Shown piece by piece: positions 1 to 9,375 of a stretch of DNA of 64,000 bases. This stretch comes from Holophagaceae bacterium. Its GTDB lineage: Bacteria > Acidobacteriota > Holophagae > Holophagales > Holophagaceae. Made by a program: the position numbers and the translations under genes. The stretch covers positions 34,201 to 98,200 of the forward strand of contig JANYLR010000054.1 of the NCBI GenBank assembly GCA_025363715.1, given 5' to 3'. The notes under the pieces are model-generated. The model saw only the letters and a program-made list of their open reading frames with translations. It ran no database searches and was not told the origin of the DNA. Each line of letters begins with the position of its first letter. Positions within the stretch are counted from its first letter, which is position 1.

Positions 1-965
1 CGCAGGATGCGCATGCAGTCCTCGTCATCGATGGCGGCCACAGCGTCCGTGTTGCGGACGTTGTGGACCCAGGGCACGTGCTTGTCGCCGATGCCTTCGA
101 TGCGGTGGTCGCCGAAGCCGTTCAGGAGCAGGGTGGGGCACTGGATCGCCTCGGTGGCGATGGTCTTGGAACCAGGGTGCAGGGTCTTGAGGTAGTCCCC
201 GGCGGCGATGGTGCCAGCACTGCCCGTGGCGCTGGCATAGCCGGCCAGGCGCGTCTTGGGGGTCTTGATGGCGTTGAAGACGTCCTCGATGGCAGGGCCC
301 GTGACGTTGTAGTGCCACACGGGATTCCCGAATTCCTCGAACTGATTGAAGATCAGATGCTTGGGATCGTTCTTCAGCTCCCAGCACTTGTCGTAGATTT
401 CTTTCACGTTGCTTTCGCAGCCAGGTGTCGCGATCACTTCGGAACCGATCTCCGCCAGCCAGGTGAAGCGCTCCTGGCTCATGTTCTCCGGCAGGATGGC
501 AATGGCCGTGCAGCCCAGAACGGCGGAGTCGAAGGCGCCGCCGCGACAGTAGTTGCCAGTGGAGGGCCAGACGGCCTTGTGGTAGTCGGGATCGAACTCG
601 CCGCTCACCAGGCGGGGCACCAGGCAGGCGAAGGCCGCGCCCACCTTGTGGGCGCCGGTGGGGAAGTACTTCCCGACCAGGCCAATGATGCGGGCCTTCA
701 CGCCGGTGATGACGCTGGGGATCTCCAGGTGGTTGGGGCCGCCGAAGAGGCCGGTCTCCGGGTCGTTCTTCCAGGTGATGCGGAAGAGGTTGGCGGGATC
801 GATATCCCAGAGGCCCACGGTCTTCAGCTTCGCCTTGACGGAATCGGGGGCGGTCTCGGGGTTCCGCATCTGGGCGAAGGTGGGGATGATGATGCCCCTC
901 TCCTTGCAGCGTTTCGCGGTGCGCTTGACGACTTCGGCGTTGTAGGTCTTTACGATTCTGGACAT
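1..965 (-). CDS. PLP-dependent (fold type II, TrpB/cysteine-synthase-like) enzyme of the purine cluster; 3' end runs off the window
   Basis: Manual minus-strand translation from ATG at 965: MSRIVKTYNAEVVKRTAKRCKERGIIIPTFAQMRNPETAPDS...FPTGAHKVGAAFACLVPRL...VWPSTGNYCRGGAFDSAVLGC... Open to base 1; absent from the ORF track because no stop lies in the window. GAHK PLP-lysine motif. Confidence 0.8.
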   Translation of the reverse strand, partial: MSRIVKTYNAEVVKRTAKRCKERGIIIPTFAQMRNPETAPDSVKAKLKTVGLWDIDPANLFRITWKNDPETGLFGGPNHLEIPSVITGVKARIIGLVGKYFPTGAHKVGAAFACLVPRLVSGEFDPDYHKAVWPSTGNYCRGGAFDSAVLGCTAIAILPENMSQERFTWLAEIGSEVIATPGCESNVKEIYDKCWELKNDPKHLIFNQFEEFGNPVWHYNVTGPAIEDVFNAIKTPKTRLAGYASATGSAGTIAAGDYLKTLHPGSKTIATEAIQCPTLLLNGFGDHRIEGIGDKHVPWVHNVRNTDAVAAIDDEDCMRIL

Positions 966-983
966 GTCGATTCCTCTCGATGC

Positions 984-2171
984 TTACAGGCTGAGGTTCT
1001 GGGAGCGCTTGATGATCTGCTCGAGCTTGGCTCCGGGATCCTTCATGCGCGTGAGGAACATGAGGGCGCTGATGATGAAGGGCTTGTAGGCGGCTTCCTG
1101 GTAGGTGGGGATGCGGTACTGCTCGAAGACCTCGGCGGAAACCTCACCGGCCTTGCAGCTCACATCGGTGATGTCCGCGGGCAGGCAGTGCATGTAGAGC
1201 GCCTTCTTGTTCGCGGTGGTGTCCATCTTCGCCCGGGTGCACTCCCAGTTCATGAACTTGGCGTTGTTGGCCAGGCACTCCTTCTCCAGGGCCTTGAGGC
1301 CATCCTTGTCCGAGGTCTTCAGGAGCTCGGTGCGGCGCTGCATGACATGGAAGGGAGCCCAGGACTTGGGGTACACGATATCGGCGCCGGCGAAGGCCTC
1401 TTCCATGCTGTTGGACACGGAGAACTTCCCGCCGGAGGCCGCGGCCTGCTTGCCGGCCAGTTCCACCACGTCGGGAATGAGGCCGTAGCCTTCGGGGTGG
1501 GCCAGGCGCACATCCATGCCGAAGCGGCTCATGAGGCCGATGATGCCCTGGGGCACCGAAAGGGGCTTGCCGTAGCTGGGGCTGTAGGCCCAGGTCATGG
1601 CGATCTTTTTGCCCTTCAGGTTCTCCAGGCTGCCGAAGTGGGATTTCAGCCAGGCCAGATCCGCCAGGGACTGGGTGGGATGGTCGATGTCGCACTGCAG
1701 GTTGATGAGGCTGGGACGGCGGTGCAGCACGCCCTGCTGGGTCCCGTCCGTGAGGGCGTCGCCCACCTCGCGCATGTACGAGTTGCCTTCGCCCAGGAAC
1801 ATGTCGTCGCGGATGCCGATCACTTCCGTGAGGAAGCTGATCATGTTGGCGGTCTCGCGCACGGTCTCACCGTGGGCCACCTGGCTCTTCTCCTCGTCCA
1901 GATCGGCCAGGCTCAGGCCCATGGCGCTGGCAGCGGAGGCGAAGCTGAAGCGGGTGCGGGTCGAGTTGTCGCGGAAGATCGAGATGGCCAGGCCCGTGTC
2001 GAAGGAGCGGAAGGACTTGCCGTCTTTGTGCAGGGTCTTGAGGGTATCGGCCAGGGTGAGGATGGCGCGGATCTCTTCTTCGGGGTGTTCCCAGGTGAGG
2101 AGGAAATCCTTTTCGAAGAGGTTGGTCTTCAGGGCCTGGAAGGCTTTGAGGTTGTCGGCGAGAGAGGGCAT
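984..2171 (-). CDS. ygeW: Knotted carbamoyltransferase YgeW family
   Basis: 395 aa; aspartate/ornithine carbamoyltransferase fold with FRDNSTRTRFSFASA, HPTQSLADL, MHCLPAD motifs; long YgeW-type central region; cluster context. Confidence 0.92.
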   Translation of the reverse strand: MPSLADNLKAFQALKTNLFEKDFLLTWEHPEEEIRAILTLADTLKTLHKDGKSFRSFDTGLAISIFRDNSTRTRFSFASAASAMGLSLADLDEEKSQVAHGETVRETANMISFLTEVIGIRDDMFLGEGNSYMREVGDALTDGTQQGVLHRRPSLINLQCDIDHPTQSLADLAWLKSHFGSLENLKGKKIAMTWAYSPSYGKPLSVPQGIIGLMSRFGMDVRLAHPEGYGLIPDVVELAGKQAAASGGKFSVSNSMEEAFAGADIVYPKSWAPFHVMQRRTELLKTSDKDGLKALEKECLANNAKFMNWECTRAKMDTTANKKALYMHCLPADITDVSCKAGEVSAEVFEQYRIPTYQEAAYKPFIISALMFLTRMKDPGAKLEQIIKRSQNLSL

Positions 2172-2192
2172 CGGGGCTCCTTGTTGATGGGT

Positions 2193-3560
2193 TCAGGTCA
2201 GTGGCAGGGTGGAGGGTGAAGGCTGGAGAAGCAGGCCCATGGGGGCTTCGGGCTGAGTAAGGCGGCCATCCTGTACCCGGGCTTCGCCCCGGAGCAGGAC
2301 ATGGCGCATGGCCAGGGATGACAGGAAACCGGGATAGGCTTCGTGGGTGTTGGAGAAGGTCGAGCGCAGGGGGCGCTCCGGCCCCTTCGGATCGAGGACG
2401 ACGATGTCGGCGTCCATGCCGGGCCTTAGCGAACCTTTGCGATCCCCGAGGCCGGCCCGCAGTGCGGGGTTCAGGGAGACATGGGTGGACAGGCCCAGGG
2501 CAGCGCGATCCGGATCATCCTCCCAGATCTTCCAGGTAACGTGCGGGAGCGATCCCAGGCCCGGCATGCCATTGGGCACGGTGCGGAGGTCCTGGCCGTT
2601 CCAGCTGTCCTTCTCACGGGCGCAGAAGGGGCAGTGATCCGTGGCGATGATATCGGCGGCGCCCTGGCGGATCAGATCCAGGAAGGGCGCGCGGTCACCC
2701 CGCAGGGGCGGCGAGCAGAGCCAGCGGTGGCCATCCTCTCGGGCCAGCCAGGACTCGTCCAGGAACAGGTACTGGGGGCAGGTCTCGAAGCTGAGGTCGC
2801 CCTTGCTCCGGTTCGCCACCAGGTGCTGGGCTCCCTCCAGGGTGGAGACGTGCACCACGTGCATGGAGGTGCGATGGGCGATGGCCAGTTCCGCCACCCG
2901 CTTGATGGCGATGACCTCGGCGGCTTCCGGCCGCAGGCGAGTGTGGCTGAAGGGCTTGGAAAGATCCAGGCCCGAGGCGTCCACGGCCTCGATGATTTCG
3001 TCGTCCTCGCAGTGGATGAGGAACTGGGTCCCGAGCGAGCCGAGGCTTGCGAAGAGCTCCTCGATGCGGCCGTAGCTGGCGTAGATGCCGGCGGCCTTGT
3101 AGGTGGTGTAGAGCTTCAGGGTATGGTACCCGCCGTGAACCAGAGCCCGCAGCACGTCAATGTCCGCAGGACTGAAGGTGGTGGGCGTGAGGTGCCAGAG
3201 GACATCGCTGTGGCTGCGTCCCTCGGCCTTGGCCCGGGCCCTGGCCATGGCCGCTAGGAGTGTCTCGCCCGACTCCTGGGTCACGAAGGTGCAGAGGGTG
3301 GTGATGCCGTTCTCCAGGGCCACCCGAGTGGCGGACTCGTACGTATCCGCCAGGTAGTAGGGCCCGATCTGGTCATCCACGTGGGTGTGGAAATCGATGA
3401 AGCCTGGCAGCACATAGCAGCCCGCGGCCTCGATCACCCGGTCCGCCGAGGCTGCTTCCGGAGCACCCACCGCGACGATGCGTTCCCCCTCGACCAGCAC
3501 ATCCAGCGACTGGATGCGTCCGTCGAGGGCCACGCGGCCGTTGCGGATGAGGGTCTTCAT
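2193..3560 (-). CDS. hyuA: Dihydropyrimidinase / D-hydantoinase family amidohydrolase
   Basis: 455 aa; GFIDFHTHVDDQIGPY metal site, ATDHCPF, GSLRPGMDADIVVLDP motifs. Confidence 0.9.
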   Translation of the reverse strand: MKTLIRNGRVALDGRIQSLDVLVEGERIVAVGAPEAASADRVIEAAGCYVLPGFIDFHTHVDDQIGPYYLADTYESATRVALENGITTLCTFVTQESGETLLAAMARARAKAEGRSHSDVLWHLTPTTFSPADIDVLRALVHGGYHTLKLYTTYKAAGIYASYGRIEELFASLGSLGTQFLIHCEDDEIIEAVDASGLDLSKPFSHTRLRPEAAEVIAIKRVAELAIAHRTSMHVVHVSTLEGAQHLVANRSKGDLSFETCPQYLFLDESWLAREDGHRWLCSPPLRGDRAPFLDLIRQGAADIIATDHCPFCAREKDSWNGQDLRTVPNGMPGLGSLPHVTWKIWEDDPDRAALGLSTHVSLNPALRAGLGDRKGSLRPGMDADIVVLDPKGPERPLRSTFSNTHEAYPGFLSSLAMRHVLLRGEARVQDGRLTQPEAPMGLLLQPSPSTLPLT

Positions 3561-4771
3561 AGGGCCAGGGTTTCCAGGACCGGCGGAACGGCCGGAGGAA
3601 TGCTGATGCGGGAAAGCGGAGCCTCCACGTCCTTGAGGCCGTGGCCTGTCGCGAGGATGACCACTGGACCGGAGCCGGAAATGCGGTTGGGGCCGGCCTG
3701 GAGCTTGGTGAGCCCAGCCAACGCGGTGGCGCCCGCGGGTTCCGTGAAGATGCCCGTACGGCCCGCCAGCAAGGCCTGGGCTTCCAGTATTTCTTCGTCG
3801 CTGACGGTGAGGGTCAGGCCCTGACTTTCATGGATGGCCCGACGGGCGCCGTGGGCATTGCTGGGGCAGGTGACCGAAATGGAATCCGCGCGAGTGGTGG
3901 GGTTGGTCGCGTCCGAATAAACGCCGGTCTCCACGTAGCGGTGGATGGCGTCGGAGGTCTCCGCCTGGACGCCGATGAGCCGCGGCAGCCGGTCGATGAG
4001 CCCGGCCCGCTTGAGGTCCACGAAGCCCTTATGCACGCCGCCGAGGATCACGCCATCGCCCACGGAGACGAGAATCGCTTCGGGTACCTGGAAGCCCAGC
4101 TGGGCCCAGATCTCCAGGCTGACGGTCTTCTTGCCCTCGATGGTGAGGGGATGGTAGGCGGTGTTGCGGTTGAGGCCGCCACGCTTCGCCGTGTACTCCA
4201 GCGACAGGGCGAAGGCGTCATCGTAGGTGCCCTGGATGGGCACCACCCTAGCGCCATACAGCACCATCTGCACCAGCTTGGCCTTCGGCGCCTTCTCGGG
4301 CACGAAGATGAGCGCCTTGGTCTCGGTGGACGCGCACACCGCCGCCAGGGCCGAGGCCGCGTTGCCCGTGGAGGCCGCCACGATGAGCTCCATGCCCAGG
4401 CGACGGGCTTCCGCCACCACCAGGAAGGAGGCCCGGTCCTTAAGACTGCCGCTGGGATTCAGGCCGTCGTTCTTCACCCAGAGGCTGGGCAGACCCAGCT
4501 CGGCGCCAAGCCGGTCGACGCGCCCCAGGGGCGTATTCCCCACGGGAATGGGTGGATGAAATTCCTGCTCCACCGGACAGAACAAGTTCCAATCCGGCTG
4601 GCCACGATCGAAACCGCGCTGGATGGCTTCGTAATCGAAGACCGCCTCCAGCACGCCCAGGAGCGGGATGCCGGGCCGGTAGGCCTTGCCGCACACGGGG
4701 CAGAGGTAGCGCACCTCGTCCCGGGAGTAAGTCCGTCCGCAATCCGTGCATCGGTAGGAGAAAGGGGTCAT
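3557..4771 (-). CDS. Threonine synthase-like PLP-dependent enzyme with N-terminal CxxC zinc ribbon
   Basis: 404 aa; N-term YRCTDCGRTYSRDEVRYLCPVCGKAY; NPSGSLKDRAS PLP-lysine motif; ASTGNAASALA. Confidence 0.82.
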   Translation of the reverse strand: MTPFSYRCTDCGRTYSRDEVRYLCPVCGKAYRPGIPLLGVLEAVFDYEAIQRGFDRGQPDWNLFCPVEQEFHPPIPVGNTPLGRVDRLGAELGLPSLWVKNDGLNPSGSLKDRASFLVVAEARRLGMELIVAASTGNAASALAAVCASTETKALIFVPEKAPKAKLVQMVLYGARVVPIQGTYDDAFALSLEYTAKRGGLNRNTAYHPLTIEGKKTVSLEIWAQLGFQVPEAILVSVGDGVILGGVHKGFVDLKRAGLIDRLPRLIGVQAETSDAIHRYVETGVYSDATNPTTRADSISVTCPSNAHGARRAIHESQGLTLTVSDEEILEAQALLAGRTGIFTEPAGATALAGLTKLQAGPNRISGSGPVVILATGHGLKDVEAPLSRISIPPAVPPVLETLAL

Positions 4772-4782
4772 GAGGCATTCCA

Positions 4783-4825
4783 GGGGAAAAAGAAAGCCCG
4801 CGCGGAAGTCGCCTTCCGCGCGGGC
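4783..4825 (-). terminator. Rho-independent terminator-like hairpin downstream of the Tsx-like gene
   Basis: Perfect 13-bp inverted repeat gcccgcgcggaag(4796-4808)-tcgc-cttccgcgcgggc(4813-4825); minus-strand transcript continues into TTTCTTTTT. Confidence 0.85.
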
Positions 4826-4837
4826 CGTTGCTGCGGT

Positions 4838-5749
4838 CTAGAAGTGGATTTCAAGAGCCGCCATGACGCAGGTCGTCTTGGGGTTCACGCCACCACCGGT
4901 GCCGGAAGCAGTAGCTGCGGCGGCGGTGGAGTAGGTGGGATCGCCGAACTTGTTGTCCCAGTACTCGAAGCCGGGGCCGATCTGCCAGGTGTTCTTCTTG
5001 CAGCCGAGGACCGGGCTGATATCGAACATCCAGAAGCCACGGAACAGGGTCTCGAGCTTGGTCTCAACGGCGGAGCCATCCTTGCCCTTGGCGCCGGTGA
5101 AGGTGGCGAAGCCCTTCACGGAGGTGTTGACCGGGCCGAGGGCCACGGGGATGCCCCAGGCGGCGGCGATCTGGTAGGTGCCCTTGAAGACGACATCGGT
5201 CGTTCCGCCCTGGGGAATCCTGAAGCCACCGAAGGCGTTGTGGTTCTTTTCCTTGTAGTAGAGCGCGCTGACGTTGAGGAAGCCGGGCACCTTGAAGTTG
5301 AAGGTGGGGCCCGCCATCAGCTTGTAGACCGCCGGGGCGAAGGTGGTGTTCTTGGCGGCGTAGTCAAAGCCGAAGGAGAAATCCATGCCGCGCACGGGCC
5401 CGAAGTCGATCTTGGTATCGAAGACCTTGCCCAGGCTCAGGTTGTGCTTGTAGGACACGTAGACTTCGTGGGCGCCCTGCTTCGCGAAGTTGGCATTGTT
5501 CTGGGCGTTGTTGGAGGGATCCGTGGCGCTGGAGGTCAGCATGTCCACGCTGAAGAAGTTGCTGCCCAGGGAATAGCCCGAGACATGGGTGAGGTTGAAG
5601 ATGTTCTTGGCCATGGAATCCGGGTTGGCCGGTTCCTGGAACTGGGTGCCGTAGCGGTAGCCGAAGGAGGTATCGCTCCAGTCAGCGGCACTGACGGGGA
5701 GGGCGGCCAGGGCGACGATGCCCAGGGCAGTGAGGGTGAGCTTTTTCAT
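4838..5749 (-). CDS. Outer-membrane beta-barrel, nucleoside-channel Tsx-like
   Basis: From ATG 5749: MKKLTLTALGIVALAALPVSAADWSDTSFGYRYGTQF...; signal peptide, amphipathic repeats, C-terminal aromatic (ALEIHF). Located inside the purine/nucleoside block. Confidence 0.7.
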   Translation of the reverse strand: MKKLTLTALGIVALAALPVSAADWSDTSFGYRYGTQFQEPANPDSMAKNIFNLTHVSGYSLGSNFFSVDMLTSSATDPSNNAQNNANFAKQGAHEVYVSYKHNLSLGKVFDTKIDFGPVRGMDFSFGFDYAAKNTTFAPAVYKLMAGPTFNFKVPGFLNVSALYYKEKNHNAFGGFRIPQGGTTDVVFKGTYQIAAAWGIPVALGPVNTSVKGFATFTGAKGKDGSAVETKLETLFRGFWMFDISPVLGCKKNTWQIGPGFEYWDNKFGDPTYSTAAAATASGTGGGVNPKTTCVMAALEIHF

Positions 5750-6016
5750 GCGTGTCTCCGGTGGAGTGGGTGGCCAGGGATTCCTGGTCCGCACGTTGGG
5801 GTGGGGGTGGGGGGGTGAAGCGGGTGCAGCAAAGGCTTTGATGTGGCAAGGCTGTGTGGGATTGGTTACAGGATGGACATCCACGGCGAGATGGAACATC
5901 GGCAGGGTGCAAGCACGCGTTCCGGCTGTGGAAGGGCCCACCAGATCTTGTTTTTCAAGGAAAGGTTAAAATAGAAACCCCTAAGGTCAACAAAAAATTT
6001 CGCTGGTGAAAATTTT

Positions 6017-9000
6017 TTACCTAGAGGCTGAAACCAGGGCAGGAAGTGCCACTTCGACACTCAACAGGGCGATCAGTGTGGCGCAGGCTTGCAGGTCGAT
6101 CGGGGTGCCCTCGGGCAAGACGGCCGCGGCTTTCCAATCCAGCAAGGCCCAGGTTCCAGCCTGCAACCGGACAGTGATCTGGTCGCTCCGGTACTGGACT
6201 GTGTCGCCGATCACTTCCAGGCTTAAGGCCTGGCTGCCCAGCCGGGCTTGGATGGCGAGGCCAGCAGCCCGCCGGACGAATCGGAAGGCATCGCCCTTGG
6301 CCTCCCGGAAGCCCTCTTCGTCGATCCAGAAGCGGGGCTTGTCCCGGTAGGGTGAGCCCGCCGCAGGGCAGAACGAATCGCAGTTGCCGCACTCGTTGCA
6401 GTAGTCGGCGATGTTGAGGGTCTGGACCCGCTGATCCACGCGGAAGGTCTGGGCGCCCTCGGCCACGAGCCGGCCCTGCCGCTGCACCAGCTGGGGCAGC
6501 TGCAGGCTGAAGGGCTCGATGCCGTAGGCCATATTGGCCCGGTTGGGACAGACCGTGACGCAAAGGCTGCAGAGGTCATCGCAGTCCAGGCAGCGGCTGG
6601 CCTCCAGGGCGGCGGACTCGGCGGTGAAGGGCTTGAGCACTTCGTCGAAGCCGTGCCGGTCCGTCAGGGGCAGCACGGGCACCTTCTGGGCCCCCACTAG
6701 GCGGCCCTTCTTCTCCATGAGGGCCGCGTCCGCCTGGCCCTTCTCCAGCAGGGGCTCGGGCCTTAGCTCCACGCCATGGCGGGTCGCGATGGCCTCGGCC
6801 ACCGCCCGGCCGTCGGCGATGGCGAGGATCACGGAAGAAGCGCCGTGCACCACGTCGCCCCCCGCGAACAGGCCAGGCACCGAAGTCTCCCGGGTGCGGG
6901 GGTCCACCACCAGGTAGCCGTTGCTGTTGCGCTGGACCTCCAGACCCTCCAGGAAGTCCAGCACCGCCTCCTGGCTGATGGCCGAGATGATGGTGTCGGC
7001 GGGCAGCACGACTTCGCTGCCCTCTACGGGCACAGGGCGGGGCCGACCCGAGGCATCCCGCTCGCCCAGCCGCATGCGGGTGCAGGAGAGACCAGTGACC
7101 TTGCCGCCTTCAACCACAACACGAGCCGGGGCCACCAGATCCCGGATCTGGATGCCCTCCTCGACGCAGTCATGGACCTCAGCGGGATCCGCGGGCATCT
7201 GGGCTCGGGTGCGCCGGTAGACGATGGTCACCTCGCCGCCCGGCACCAGCCGGATGGCGGAGCGCACCGCATCCATGGCGGAGTTGCCGGCGCCGATGAC
7301 CAGGATGCGCTGGCCCAGATCCATGGGCGTGCCCGCCCGCACCTTGTCGAGGAAGTCCAGGGCATCCATGACGCCGGTCGTGTCTTCGCCGGGGATCCCC
7401 AGGCGCTTGCCCTTCTGGGCCCCCACTGCCAGGAAGACATGGGGATAGTCCCGGCGCAGCCCGGCCAGAGTGAAATCCCGACCCAGGACCTGGCCCAGAT
7501 GGATCTGGACACCAAGTTCCCGCAGGCGGACCAGATCCCCTTCCAGGGTTTCGTTCGGCAGCCGGTAGGCCGGGATCAGGCCGCCCACCATGCCGCCCAG
7601 TTCATGCTTGGCTTCGAAAACCTCCGCGTCGAAACCCATCTTGGCCAGGAAGTAGGCCGCGGAGAGGCCCGCGGGACCGGCGCCCACGATGGCCACCTTC
7701 ACGCCGATGGACCTGCCCCGCACCTCAGCGGGAAGCGGTCCCGCGTTCTCGAAGGCGAAGCGCTTGATCTCGCGGATGGCCAGGGGCGCGTCGTAGAAGT
7801 TGCGGACGCAGCGCTCCGTGCAGGGGTGGTCACAGACGCTGCCCGTGATGCCCGGCTGGGGGTTGGTGCGGAGGATGACCTCCATGGCCTCGGCGGGCTT
7901 GCCATGGGCCACCAGCCACAGGTAGTCGGGAATGTTCTGGTTGGTGGGGCAGGCGTCCACGCAGGGCGCGTTGATGCAGTCGAAGTGACCCAGGGGGCGA
8001 TCCCCCTTGAAGTCCAGGGGCCGGGTGCGGCGCACATAGGCGTCATCGCCCAGGACCTTCACCGCGTGCCGGGCCAGGTTGAAGCGGGCGCCATGGCCGC
8101 CCGAGCTGGCCTGCACGAAGGTGTCGAGGCTGTCCGCCCCGGCCTCGTCCATGGCGGCTTCGAGGTTCACCAGGTACTGCTGGAGGCGTGCGTAGCCGCC
8201 GGGCTTGAGCAGGTCGGTGCAGACCGTCACGGGGCCCAGGTCGTCGGCGATGAGGTCCGGGAAGTTGCGGGCATCGGCGCCGCCGCAGAAGCTGAGGGGC
8301 ACCTGCCCTTCCGTTTCTTCCATCACCAGATGGGCCAGGGTCAGAGTGATCGGGTGCAGCGCCCGACCCGAGAGATACATCATCTTTTCGCTGGTGGGGA
8401 AGACGGGCCGGTGGTTCACCACCTCGAGCGTGTTGGTGAGCTTGAGACCGAAGCTGTTCTCCGTGCCCTTCGCCACCTGGGCCAGCCGCTTCACCATGGC
8501 CATGGCGTCATCCCACTTGGGATCGTGGCCGAAGGCCTCGTCGGGGACAGTAATATCGAAGCCGAGGGTGTCATTCAGCAACCCGCGCAGCCGCTCGGGA
8601 CCGAGCAGTGTGGGGTTGAGCTTCACCCAGGTGTGCACGCCAGCTCGGTGAGGAGGAACTTGGCGATGCGTTCGATCTCCGCCGGCGGGCAGCCATGCAT
8701 GGTAGAGAGGGTGATCTGGTTGGAGAGCTCGGTCGGAATGGCGATGTCCCGCACGCCGGGGTAGATCTTGGCCACGGTGTCGATGGCCTCGGCGAGGCGT
8801 GGTCCGGCGTTCCGCATGTCCGCGATGAACTTCTGCACCCGTGGATGCTGGATGCCCTCCAGGTTGTAGCCCACGCTCATGCTGAAGTGGGTGCCGGGAC
8901 TCTTGAGCCCCATCTTGTGGGCGAGCGCGTGGATGAGCACCCAGCCGTTGAGGTACTCCGTGAAGGATTCCTCCAGCTTCAGTTCCTGGGACCACTCGCA

Positions 9001-9318
9001 GTTGTAGGTCTCGTCGGCCGCATCGATGCAGGGCCGGCTCACCTCGATCTCGTCGAGGATCTGCACGGTCTTCAGCTCGATGAACCGGGCCCCGCAGAGC
9101 CAGCTGGACACGATGTTCTGGGACAGCTGGGTGTGGGGGCCCGCCGCCACGCCCAGGGGCGCAGCGACGGTGTGCCCGAACATCTCCCGCGCCAGCCTGG
9201 CGTGGGGGATCTGGAAGTTCTGCTTCGGGATGCCGAGGACGTCCTCCCGTGAATCCAGCTCATGGAAGATCCAGCCGCTGAGCAGCTCGAGGGAAGCGGA
9301 GCGGAAGGCTTTTTCCAT
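6017..9318 (-). CDS. ygfK: YgfK-like selenate-reductase-family Fe-S/flavin oxidoreductase, split by an apparent frameshift near 8640
   Basis: N-terminal 231 aa frame (8623..9318) ends ...RIAKFLLTELACTPG*; homology continues in another frame as HTWVKLNPTLLGPERL...; C-term GltD-like (GAGPAGLSAAYFL) and ferredoxin CxxC clusters. Confidence 0.88.
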
Positions 9319-9375
9319 GGTGCCGGTGACCTCGTGGAGCCAGAAACAGGAACGATGCCGGTAGGGCGTGGCGGG

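Noticed and set aside
63-2219. 718-aa plus-strand ORF opposite ygeW and other very long antisense ORFs (e.g. 3641..5818, 6776..8764, 9262..11580, 11728..13611, 17721..19520)
   Set aside because: Mirror-frame ORFs caused by high GC in third codon positions; low-complexity G/A/H-rich products and no recognisable domains, while the opposite strand encodes clear enzymes.
6017-8995. 992-aa ORF taken as a complete protein
   Set aside because: Its first ~115 aa (MVPGTEAGGILHGVPQRLG...) are an out-of-frame read of the YgfK N-terminus; the genuine N-terminal sequence is in the 8623..9318 frame.
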